Shown here piece after piece: positions 28,021 to 39,277 of a stretch of DNA of 64,000 bases (positions are counted from its first letter, which is position 1; every line of letters begins with the position of its first letter). The notes beneath the pieces were generated by a model, which worked only from the letters and a program-made list of their open reading frames with translations, had not been told where the DNA came from and made no database searches. The stretch lies in the NCBI GenBank assembly GCA_946699065.1, contig CAMPDV010000096.1:186001-250000 (forward strand), written 5' to 3'. The position numbers were made by a program, and so were the translations under genes. The DNA is from Loxodes magnus. Its lineage: Eukaryota > Ciliophora > Karyorelictea > Loxodida > Loxodidae.

Positions 28021-29230
28021 AGGTATTAATGAATTAATATCTAAATGACTCTATAAGTAACTTTAATTTAATTTTTTTAAGAAAACTGGTAACAATTATT
28101 AGGCAGTTAATAAACACTCTTGATAAATAAGGAGAAAAATTAATTTAGTAGTAGTTTATAATATTTTAATATGTAATAAGCAGAAGAACTTTAGATGTTT
28201 AGATAACTAGAACAAATATTATTCCCTTTTTAATATCGTATGACATCAATTTTGTTATTTATAGTCTTTATGAAGTTAATTACATTTTTAGATTAATATT
28301 TCATTATTTTTGATATTAAGTCTTGGAATTTGAATAAAGCTAATATTTGAATTAAATGATATTCTGTTAATTTTAGGCGGTAAAAAGTGTTAATGTAGTC
28401 AAACAGAAATTTGAATCTTAAAAGCAGAATTCTCTTATAGATTTTATTTTTAAAACCTTTAATAAAGAAAGGTTTAGAATAAAGCCCAGGATTAAATCTA
28501 AATTCTTAGGATGAACAGGATATAATTCTTTGAAGCTTTTTTTTGACAAGCTGAGATGAAAAGAATAATTTCAAATTTAAAAAGCATACAAATTGTTATA
28601 AGTTTGACAGATAATCACTCTCATTTAATCTATGTTTTAAACTTTATTTTACATAAGCTTATTCTAACTAAAGTTTAGCAGTATTTTTAAAATTAATGAA
28701 AAACTAAAATTCTATTTTAGGTTCATTTCCAATAAAATAGATAAGCGATATAAATGTGAAATGTTACAATAAAAAATTTGTAAATTAGAAATTTGAATCT
28801 ATTATATATCACAACTTTTTAATATCTTACATAAATTTAAACTTTAAGCTATGAAATTTGTTAAATGAGCTTTATGCAAGTAAACAGTTTGAATAATAGA
28901 CTATCAATTATTTTTAAAAAGTTGGATATTTGTATTTTTAGTTTAAATATAAAAATAACCCTTAATTTTTATTAGGATTCATTGATATAGATCATATATA
29001 TATGCTTCTTCTATTTTAAAATATAAAGAAGTTATTTTACTTATTTTAGGACTTTGATTCAAAGTAAATTTTTCATTTCATGTTGCTTTGTTAATAATCT
29101 TCAATTACTCGAACTAGTTAATAATATTCAGTTTTAATGATTTAATAATATAAGTTATTAAGCTTTAAATTTTTCTTTATATATATTAAAATAGATAATG
29201 AATGAAGATATAGTATACTGATAATTGATT
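28021..29230. other. AT-rich intergenic DNA
   Basis: No feature recognised. Confidence 0.5.
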
Positions 29231-30999
29231 TCACTGCAAAAGAATATAAATTATATTAGTTAATTAATTTTATTATCCGTTTGGCTTACCTTTCCAAATG
29301 ACTCTTCTTTTCTTGCATTCTAATTTTTGGCTTTATTTTTATTTTTGTCTAAATAGTTTAGAATATCTATTCAAGATTCTGTAAAATCGTATTTATTTAG
29401 TATAGAATACTAAGCTAGCTTCTTCAATTATCTTCTAAAGTTGCATCCAAATTATATAGTGAAGGCTCAGGGTATATGTTTGAATTTGGCTTTGTTTTAC
29501 TTTAGTAAATGGTAAAATTCACAATTTAAGTATGAATAAGCCGCTCCTGCTCAGGTAGGGTTTTATAAATTAATAAGGCATTAACTTCAAGGTGCATCTC
29601 AACCTTTCTATAATAAGTAATCTTTTCCTCTATTTACACCATCAAAAAACAGCTAATCTGAAGGTTCCATACCATAAGATCTATACTTTTCATCTCTTCA
29701 AGTTTTGTTATTTTAATAGAAAATTCAGTCCTAAATCTAGTCTGATAAGTATAACTCATCAAACCCCATTCATTGATCATAATCAAGCTTAAAAATTTAC
29801 TTCATTCAGTTTTTTATATATTGAATCTTTTATTCATTTGATCATTTAAGTTTATCAGTTGAGTTAAAAAAAATCTGCATGAAATCCTTCTAAATATAAG
29901 ACATAAAAAAGTAAAGAACTCTTTCTGTAATATTTCTACCTTTGTAGTACCTTACATGATTCCAAGCTGTGTATCAATCTTATAACGAATGATAAAACTT
30001 GTATTTCTTTAAGTCATGCTCATAAAAACGAGTACAGTTAAACTAAAGAACATCACTATCCCCTTGTAATATAAAATCGTCCTCTTAGAAAAATAACGGT
30101 AGGAAGAGTCTTTGATTTTGACTCCAAGTTATATATTTAAGTGTGCCTTTTTTGATATTCATTGGAGGTAGAATTTCAAACTAATGAACTTCAAAGCTAT
30201 TATTTCTTAATCAATTTACCATATTTTGAAAAAATTCAACCTTTCATTTATATTATTTCTCTTAAAGATAGAAAACAGGTTCGAAACCGCAAATTCTAAA
30301 TTACATTCCTACAAAGGGAAACCAATAAGAGTAAATATCAGGAGTAGCAGATAGCAAATAATATCGTTTTTTAGGGAAATTATACTTTTCCCATAACTGA
30401 TTGGGATGGTCTATCTACTAGCATTATTTGATACCATCATACATCCTCAAAATATCACTTAAATTATTTATCTATTCTTCTTTTTATTTTCATTAATAAT
30501 AGATTATTTATCTTAAATAGTTATAGTCATACTTTTCTATTATTTCCTCGAGAGTCAATTAAAAGTTGAACAAATTTTTAATCCTTTAATTTTTATTCTA
30601 TAACTAAAACTGAAAATTTCTTTTTTGCTACTATTGAACATTCTTTTTTCTAGATTCCTTCTTTTTTTAATAGGAAAATCAAGATGCTAACGGATTTTTT
30701 GTCATTCTTTAAGCTTTATCCCTTTTTTAAGTATTTTGGCTTTTATTTCCTTTATTTTACAAGTTGTTGATAGTCTATTAAAGAATTTGTTTATTTAAAG
30801 TTGAGTTAGGCTATTTTCCTATTTTATTTTGTTCCATTAGATTAGAGTCTTAAACTTACTAATCCTTAAAGTTGGTAATTTAAGTTAATTCTTGGTTGTT
30901 TTGCTACTCATTCATATTAGTGGCTTATGCATAAATAAGGAAGATAAAGCCAATTCCAAAACAAATAATACTTAAGAATACTCATTATCTTCTATCCAT
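29231..30999 (-). CDS. Putative type II membrane glycosyltransferase, paralogue C
   Basis: About 570 residues, the shortest of the three paralogues because its stem between the anchor (residues 7-24) and the conserved domain is about 115 residues shorter than in B. The domain is complete: YYLLSATPDIYSYWFPFVG, EDDFILQGDSDVLQFN (DSD near residue 311), EPSDQLFFDGVNRG, and the C-terminal KHIPWAFTIQFGCNFRRQL. The last exon codon is AAG, followed by a probable 56-nt GT-AG intron at 29234-29289 (gtaagcc... ttttgcag) whose removal places TGA immediately after; without it the frame stays open well into AT-rich sequence. Long blocks are nearly identical at the DNA level to paralogue B. It shares the minus-strand orientation with A and B. 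Glycosyltransferase assignment rests on anchor, stem and DxD only. Confidence 0.75.
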
Positions 31000-33355
31000 T
31001 TTATTCTATACAATTATAATATTTTCATATCTAACAATATTTATTAGAAATTAATAATCCATTAATTCATTAAACTTTATACTTCTATCCTACTATAAAC
31101 TATTCAATTCCTATTTTTAAACTTATAAATATAATACTTTTTAAGATTTATCTAGTTAGCAATACTAATGCTGATTGTTTCATATATTAATACAATTTTT
31201 TTAAATATTTATACCTTCGTTTTGATGTATAAAGTTATTGCTAATTAATGCATTTCACTGGATTGCTATTTCTTTTATAAAATTTATTTAACCAACACTT
31301 CTAATTTTCCTATTCATTTCCTAGAAGCTATTTTTCAGTTTTACCTTCTAAAAAATGTAAGAAAGGACACTTCAATTTAGTTATGCATATCTTTAATGTA
31401 TTATGAAGTTAAGAAATATTTCATAATTTAATTAAAATAACCATTCAACCTAAATTTTATCTCCAATTTACTTTTATTATTTTCAGAATATTTCGTATAG
31501 TATTATAGACTTTAGTTATAATATATCATACAAAAGAAGACTTAGTTTGCTAGTAATAAGTAATTGAAGAACTATTTTATTTATCAATTCAATTTTTTAT
31601 CACTGATTTCTTTTTTATTTCGTAAGTATTAACTACCTCAAACATTTATTTTTGTTAGAATAAGCATTTGTCTTAAGATTTTAATGCAAGCAAGCATTGC
31701 TTTTAATTAAATAGCAGGATTTATTATCAATTTCTATCTAATAAATAAAGCATAATGTTTAAAACTATTTAGTTCATTGACTATTTACTAGTATCTCTTT
31801 AATAATTAGAATAGCTATAATTCTCATTTGCTCTGTATTACTTTTAATGCCTTTTACACAGGAAAAAGACTATTAAAGTATGAAAAATTTAAATTTTATA
31901 GCTCTAAAGATATTTTTCTTTACAACTCCATTATCTCTTTACTTTTGCTTCTATAAATTTTATTATCCTATTCCTTTTATCCTTTCAAGACAAAAAACAT
32001 TTTTCACACTACAGAGAATCGTAGCAATTTTAATAAAAAGATAAGCAGAGGAGATTTAAATAAACTTATAAAAAATAGATAGAGATAAGAAATAGATAGC
32101 CATAAAGAAGTAATTACATGCTTATATCCTCATAGCATACTATATCCATTATTGACACTTTATTCTAAACAATTTTTCAAAATAGATAGAAGACAATCTT
32201 CTTTCACCCTACTATACTAATATAAAGATTAGGTTTTCTAAATAAGTAACTTATATATCATTAAATACAACATAAGAATAAGGATAACCAAAATATATCT
32301 TATTATCGTTTAAACGCTTTCATGTTTTTCTAATTATTAGAGAAACTTATTAAGAAATAGGCAAAAACTACCCTTAATAGATAATTTCTCTTTAAATTAT
32401 ATATATAATATATTCTAATTTTAATTGAAGGGTTAAAAGAAAAAGAAAACTTTTTGAAAGTTGAATAGTTAAAGTTAGTGAGGATAATTATGAAAATGAA
32501 CTGAATTACAATAATTAGATCATCTGAATTATTAAGTCTAATTCTAGAAAGGTAAGAACTAATATATTTGTGATAAATTCCACTGAACATAATAACTCCA
32601 AGTGTATTTAAAACATTATTGTTCCTAATTTTACTAAGATTTAGTAATCCAATATATAAAACTTCAAAGATATTCAACTGTAAATAGAAGTAATATGAAG
32701 GCTAAAAAAAGATAGAAGAGACTGTAAAATTAAGAATTTTAGCAAAGGTAAGAGTTAGAAACTAAGTTAATTAACAAAATACTAGTTGCTTGGTACTTTA
32801 ATTTAATTTGTCTATTAAAGATACTTATTTAAATAATTATAAGCATTAAGGAGAAAACCTTAATATATCCATCAAAGTAAGATAATATCTAATTTTAATA
32901 AAGCTTCCAATCATCAACTATAGAAAAGATATAATAAGATATAATAATAAATTATGAGAAATTGCAAGAAAATAAGTAGAAGTATATTTTATTATTAAGC
33001 CAAAAATGATTTATTTTATAAAATATTTAAAGATAAATTGTGCTTTCGAAGAAAGAGGAGTGATATAACTTTTCTTATGATTAGATTATCTAAAAACTTG
33101 ATTAAATTGTAAGAATTTTAAGTGGAAAAATAAAAGTGGAATAATAAGTAAACTTTATGCTAAAATTAATTATAAGTGTCTGCATAATAAACTATCTTAA
33201 GATTTATTTTGTAGCATTATTTGGAATTAATTGGAAATTAAGTAGATAAGTAAATAATATTGTGAGACAGACAAGAAAAGAAGAAACTTATTTTATTTTA
33301 CTTTAGTATCAATTTAATAACTTAGTTTGTATTAAATAATTTGAAGTTAAATTTA
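31000..33355. other. AT-rich intergenic DNA
   Basis: Contains a 115-codon stretch on the minus strand (32330-32677) free of all three stop triplets, but it has no conserved character (see rejected list). Nothing else seen. Confidence 0.5.
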
Positions 33356-34594
33356 TCAAAATACATTTGGAAGCATTCTATGAGGAACTTTTTTGCAATA
33401 TTTATTCCAATATTCTCCGTATTTCTCCTCACACTTTTCCTCATCTCTGTAAATCCTATGCATAAGTAATAATAAGATATAAGTAGGATATATCATTACT
33501 TAAAAGCCTGAGGTTACTCCTACAATGCTCCAAAAGAAAGATAACAAAACTTCAAATGTGTAATTCATTTTTCTTCCAATTCCCCAAAAGCCGCTTATTA
33601 AAAGTTTACCTTCAACTTATCTTTCATCTTTTTGATATTTAGCTTTAATATATTTTGCTGGCTTGCCCCAAATTCAGCATTATCCATTGCTTCTTTGAAA
33701 CAATTGCTTTTAATAGTCGACTCAGTAATTCAAAACTAGAGAAATCACTCCAAGGATGAAACAAACTAAGGCTAGCCAAGAACTTATTTAAGGTGGGTAG
33801 TTAGCCATAGCAAATAACGTAAGAGTGTAAAGTGAAGGAACCATTACTAGACATCCCCAACAGATATAATGACCAGCTCTATCCAGCATAATATCTAAGG
33901 TATAAAAATACCCAATTTCCCAATAAAAAAACTTAGCAATATAAGCGGATTAAAGTAGAAGACTTGCTAAAATACCCCAATTAAGCCCGTAGATTCTGTA
34001 GCTAGCTATTGAAAAGGCCAAAATTAAAATTTGTCAACTAATCATTCCCCATCTGCAGTTAGTAAACTGCTTAATATCCACATCCCCAAAGAATTTAGGA
34101 TGGAACTCCATTCCTCTATAGTACTAATAAAAGCAATTGGAATCAGGATGCTCTTTCATGGATTCTAAATTCTTATTTTTAATCTCTTGCCTTCCCTTAA
34201 TGAAAAGATAAATACAAAACACTATAGAAGTAATAGAGTTAAGGAATGTAATGAAAATATGACTTTTGAACAAAAACATATCAATCTAGTAATAATAGCA
34301 GAGAACGAGGAAAAAACATACGCTTAAGAACCAAAAAATTATCCCATTATTAGCATAAAGAGGAACTGTATTGTCCTAATTTTTAGGACCTTGTACTTTG
34401 TCTCTGGAAAAATAAATCGAAGAATAGCCATAAACTCCAAAAACCAAAAGCATTAGCAAAACATCTCCTACGCCTGAATAGGTTTGCAGATCCTTTCTAC
34501 TTGCGTACCATAATAGTACAAAATTAAAAATGATTACAAAGATAGAAAGAAGGAGTGGACCAAGTATGTATCGAATAGTCCTATCTCTAGACAT
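33356..34594 (-). CDS. Sterol reductase of the ERG24/DHCR7/lamin-B-receptor family
   Basis: Polytopic ER enzyme of 412 residues that reduces a sterol ring double bond (C14 or C7) with NADPH. Seen: several membrane helices, the substrate/cofactor loop FHPKFFGDVDIKQFTNCRWG, the family signature DIMLDRAGHYICWGCLVMVP, and the C-terminal cofactor-binding block LISGFWGIGRKMNYTFEVL followed by HRIYRDEEKCEEKYGEYWNK and a YCKKVPHRMLPNVF end. The order and spacing match the family throughout, and length is normal for DHCR7/ERG24. I cannot decide between C14- and C7-reductase. The stop is TGA straight after the usual C-terminus. No intron. It is divergent with the FkbM gene, start codons 330 bases apart. 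Confidence 0.93.
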
Positions 34595-34923
34595 TTTAAT
34601 TATTAAATAAATAAAAATTTATCCTAAAATAAAAGATATTTACTTTATATTCATGAGATACGCAAAAATACGTGGTTTAAAAATAAAAAATTTATTCATA
34701 AATATCATAAATAATATTACAGCCATTCTAACTTTCTCCTTATCTAATTTTTAACAATCTTACCTTCAAATCCAGCTTATAATAGTATAAATCATGCAAT
34801 ATTAAAAGAATAGATTCATTCCATAGCTACATGAAAACTATCTTTATCATTAAAAAACAATTAAATAGATTTTGGTAAATTAAACGGTACTGAAACTTAT
34901 AGAATTGTTTATAAAGGTACAAA
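34595..34923. promoter_or_regulatory. Shared intergenic region between divergent genes
   Basis: About 330 AT-rich bases separate the start codons of the sterol reductase (-) and the FkbM methyltransferase (+), so both promoters should lie here. No specific motif recognised. Confidence 0.4.
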
Positions 34924-36168
34924 ATGAAATCATTAATCAATCTGAAAGTATTGCTGTTCTTCTTTGTTCTTGTAGCTCTTCTTTAATTTTACTTATTATA
35001 CAAGTTCATTATTCCTACTAAGGTTACGAAGAAAGACACTACTTTTATTTAAAGGTAAAAAAACGCTTTTCCCAGTTTCTAGACAAAAGAAAATTTTTGG
35101 TAAACGTAAAATTACTCTGAATGAGTGAATTATACAATTCCTCTTGAGCTTAATCCTTTGAAAGTAATGTGTATTGCTACAGTTGATAGGGATTGTAGAA
35201 AAAGAGCTAGGAAAGATTCTGAGTTTATTTATGAAACAGAAGTTTGGTCCGTTTACTCTTGAGCTATAAACAGAGGAGCAAAATATGTAATTGATATAGG
35301 TGCGAATTTTGGAGTTCATAGTGTTAAATTGGCCGGCTTACTTTCTTAGTATTAGGATTCACATCTTTATAGTTTCGAAGCGAACTGGAGAACTTTTGAG
35401 TAACTTAAGTATAACATAATTTAGAACGACTTAGAAAACAAAGTTTCATTATATAATCATGCACTATTTAACGAATCAAGATATCTTTGGTTCGAAAATA
35501 GGTTTAAAGCAGGATAATCAAGGATTGTTTATAATGAATCTTAGCTAGAACTACTCGATAAATAGAATGTAGTTTAGGTTAAAACTAAGACAATCGATTC
35601 AATCATTCCTAAAGATTAAAAAATTCAATTATTGAAGGTTGATGTTGAAGGAGCAGATTGCCATACAATCCTTGGGTCTTTACAGACAATAGAAAATAAT
35701 ATAGAAGATATTCTAATTATAACAGAGTATAATAAATATATTTTACTAGGTGATGACTAAAATATCAAATGAGCTTGCAAGAGAATGTACGATATTTTGC
35801 TTAAATAATTTCAAATGGAGGTAATTTCATTTGATTTTGAATCGTTTGAAAAATCGGGAGGATTAAAGCAAAGTGTGAAAAAAAACTGAAATAAAGGAGA
35901 CTGACTCTATCCGCTTAATGTTGCTACAATTGAGGAATTAGCATTTTATTAATAGAGGAATTACTTTAATATTCTGATAGCAAGCAGACAAGCTTTAGAA
36001 AAATATGATATTTACCTCTTTGGATGAACTAGTTATAAACATGCTTCTTATTTTAAATATAATAAACTTCATATAAAACAGTTTTCTAATGCTACAAGTC
36101 CTTCTATTTAAAAAGTAAAATAAAACGTTAATTTGATAATAAACATAGTAAAGGAGCATTCAGTATGA
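34924..36168 (+). CDS. Membrane-anchored FkbM-family methyltransferase
   Basis: SAM-dependent O-methyltransferase of 414 residues. A signal anchor (residues 8-29, VLLFFFVLVALLQFYLLYKF) precedes the FkbM domain. SAM motif I is KYVIDIGANFGVHSVKLAGL, followed by the acidic strand end SHLYSFEANWRTF. Later come the FkbM signature TIDSIIPKD, then QLLKVDVEGADCHTILGS, and an acidic DILIITEYN. FkbM enzymes methylate hydroxyls on sugars or lipids; with this anchor the protein probably works in the ER/Golgi lumen on glycans or glycolipids, which is inference. The region after the catalytic domain (WNKGDWLYPLNVATIEELAF) resembles the tail of eukaryotic FkbM proteins. TGA is read as Trp at several positions, and the stop is TGA at 36166-36168. 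Confidence 0.9.
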
Positions 36169-36765
36169 ATAAAGTTAAGTTAATCACTCTAATAAGAAAT
36201 AATAAGAATGAAGTGCTAAATGTAGTATCTTAGAGAATAAAACTGAATATCTTTAAATGTAAAGCAAGACAATCTTCTAGAACAAATTAACTCTCTTAAT
36301 GAAATTCCATATAAATCCTTAAAAACGTATAAAATAGATAAAAAATAGCTTCAAAAAGCAAAATTTATATAATGTAACTATATTAATTGTTTCATTTTTC
36401 AGATATTTTATTATAAAGTGAGTTAACTTTTGTTTCAAGGTCTATCAAACAATGTGAAAGAAGAATGAAAGAAGTGCTAGAATAAACTTAAAAAGTAGAA
36501 GTAAAAATCTATTTAAATGAGTTAAATATTAAAGCTTCAATTAAGAAAGTGTAAGCATTAATAAGCAAAGTTACATATTAGCCTTAATAGGATAATTCTA
36601 CCTTACAAATATAAGTTAAATGTATAATCTTACCAGTTAGTAGTGCAATATAGTAAATTGCTATAATTGATCTTAGGAAGGTAGATTTAAAGATGAATAT
36701 TAAACGATATTGCTAACTGAATACTTTAGTTAAATAAATCGAATAAGACAGATAGAGTTAAAAAA
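36169..36765. other. AT-rich intergenic DNA
   Basis: No feature recognised. Confidence 0.5.
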
Positions 36766-37641
36766 ATGGATTTTTAAAATTTATTAGAAATTTGCTAACA
36801 ATTCGCTAAAAAGTTTGATAAGTCAGTACCCAAGAGTTATGAGTAGTGCTTGAGCTTTGTCGAATAGTCCCTGAAAGATCTGGACACAATATTGGAAGAA
36901 TACGAAGAACTTGGAGAAATAAATGAAAAATTTGAAAAATAATTGTAAAGACATGAATAGGAAATAAGAGATCATATAAGATTATAGCAGCAGCTGAAGC
37001 TTCACTTAGAATCAATACAGTAGAAGTATGATGATCAAGTTAAGCAAAACGAAAAAATAATTATTAAGCATGAAGAAACTTAAGTATCATTTCAAAAATA
37101 AAAACAAATATTTGAACAAAAGATTCAGGAGAAGGAAGGGTTAATTCAAGACTTACAACAAAAATTAAAATAAAATACCTAGTTAGAAATTGAAAATTCA
37201 AAAGAAAAATCACCAAAGATAATAAGAAAGGATTAGTCCAAAAAAGCTCTATATAATAGTAAAAAGCTCAAACTCCAAAGCATCGACAACATTGAAAAGA
37301 TAAAATAAGCCTTCAAATAATATTCCAACTCAGTAAAAACAGTTAGGAGTTTAAGTGTTGAGAGATCAAGAGGATTAAATAACAATTTTAATGCATAAGT
37401 TCTCAATAATAGTATCAATAGCTAATAGCAACATTAAAATTCATCTGGCAAGAATCCAAGAAATTCCTTAAAAAAGAAAGAATATAATTAACTTCGAAAT
37501 TCTAAAATTTTGATTAACAAAAGCAGCGACATAAGTAGACATATTAAATTGTAGAATTAAAGTGCTCTCATAAATTAAAGAGGATCAGTTAATAAAACTG
37601 ACAATAACACTAACTCACATTTCAAAGTATCGTTCTTATGA
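36766..37641 (+). CDS. Coiled-coil protein, 291 aa
   Basis: Residues about 30-145 form a nearly unbroken charged coiled coil (LEEYEELGEINEKFEKQLQR, IQQKYDDQVKQNEKIIIKHE, FEQKIQEKEGLIQDLQQKLK). A basic Ser/Asn/Gln-rich tail follows, with TVRSLSVERSRG and ISRHIKLQNQSALINQR. No transmembrane segment. The start ATG is the first in the frame. The end is TTA TGA, followed three codons later by TAA TGA, so reading the first TGA as Trp would change only the last residues. The layout fits a cytoskeletal or centrosomal scaffold, but I do not recognise the family. Confidence 0.75.
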
Positions 37642-39277
37642 GTATAATGAGACTTTTTAATCATTTATTTGTTTTCATTATTTTTGTCTAATATACAATT
37701 ATTAACTGAAAAGAAAGTTAATAAAAAATATAAATGAGAAGCTGCAGAAGATTAACTAGAGCCATTAATTATGTTTATCATTGATAATTAGTCAAATTAG
37801 CAAAAATAATTTCTTTTATGACAGCAAAAAGAAACTAATTAAGCATCAAATAATCAAAAGATTTATAGCTTTATTAAATTTACTAATATCTATAATATAT
37901 TAAATCAAAATAATGCCAATTTTCATTTAAGCAAAATGACTTAAGATACCATTCAAATTTATTCACTTTGATACTTTTTCTATTCTTTAAATTTATTCCA
38001 TTTAAGCAATAAGCCAACTATTAATAATTTCCATACCAAGGGAAATTTCTTAATTTTAAAGGCTTACATAATTTATTAATAGATGGTATTTATTTAAAAA
38101 TTTCTGCTTTCAAATGATGAAAATGATAATGTAGAGAATTAATAGATATAGAGCAAAATGAATGTTAAAGTTAATTATAAAATAAGAGTTAATATAAGCA
38201 TATTTTAGTAGCTAAATGATGTTAGTTATTTTGAACTCTAACTCTATTTATTATTATCTTCATATGTTTTTATCTGTGAAGAGTACTTAGAAGCTAGATA
38301 TATTCTACATTGAATGCTAAAGTCTTTTCTTTCCAATATTTTGATTAAAAGTCATTATACTTATTTCAGATTTAAGTTAATCAATTGCTAATCTATTTTC
38401 TATTCTTATCCTTTAATTCAAAAAGAGTATAACTAGAGGAGTTTAAAATGAAAGGGTATCATATTTCAGTATAAATTTAGCAGGTTGTGATGAATGAAAA
38501 TATTTGAATGCAAAAGAAGTAGAAAAGTAATAATTTGAATTACCTAATAATTTGAAAACGAAGAGCTTTTAATTCTACTTTGATATTTATTAATCTAATA
38601 TCTAAGAAAACTAAATACAAGTATAATGATATAACATTAATATCGAATATACTACCTAAACACTATTAATCTATAGGATATTTCTATTATAGTTTTCTAA
38701 TACTCTTGTCTTTATGGTAATTAACAGTTTACTCAAATGTGTACTAGAAAAAAATAATATACAGTTAAATGAAAGGCATGAAATATAATAACAAATTACA
38801 AGATTAAAGGGCAAAATAAAATAAGTAAATATTTAGCTTTATATTATAGGCAAAAGATAAATATGCAAGGAATCTATATTTCAGGTTTCATTTATCAATT
38901 CATTTTTTGCTTAAAAGTATCACACAAACATTTAACTATATAATTAGTCTGATAAATCTTGCTCTTAATTAATTTCTAATTTTTAGTGACTCGAACATTT
39001 AACTTCATACCTATGTGGTGAAGAATCACATATCAATGACAATTATTAAGCATTTAACTATGGTAGTTATATCTTATATTAACAGGGGTAATAATGATAT
39101 AGGATATATGGTAACAATATTGGAATAAGAATATATAAGTGATTAACTCTCAAGAGCTAACTCAAAATATAATCTACATGATTAAACAAAATATATGCTT
39201 AATCGTATAAATAACTTCAAAAATTTTACTCTCACTATTACAATAAAATAAATAGAGTTAAAATAATCCAACAAAAA
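37642..39277. other. Open frame upstream of the large K/Q/S-rich gene
   Basis: The frame of the next gene is open back to an ATG at 38162, preceded by an in-frame TGA. The 38.16-39.28 kb translation includes hydrophobic stretches and a plausible segment near 39.0 kb (LEHLTSYLCGEESHINDN), but TGA codons occur about as often as chance would give. The N-terminus of the gene may therefore start anywhere in this interval, or include introns. Confidence 0.4.

Noticed and set aside
32330-32677. 115-codon minus-strand ORF free of all three stop triplets
   Set aside because: The composition equals the AT-rich flanks, residues are mainly I/N/F/Y/S, no domain is visible, and it lacks the many TAA/TAG Gln codons seen in real genes. 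Chance explains it.
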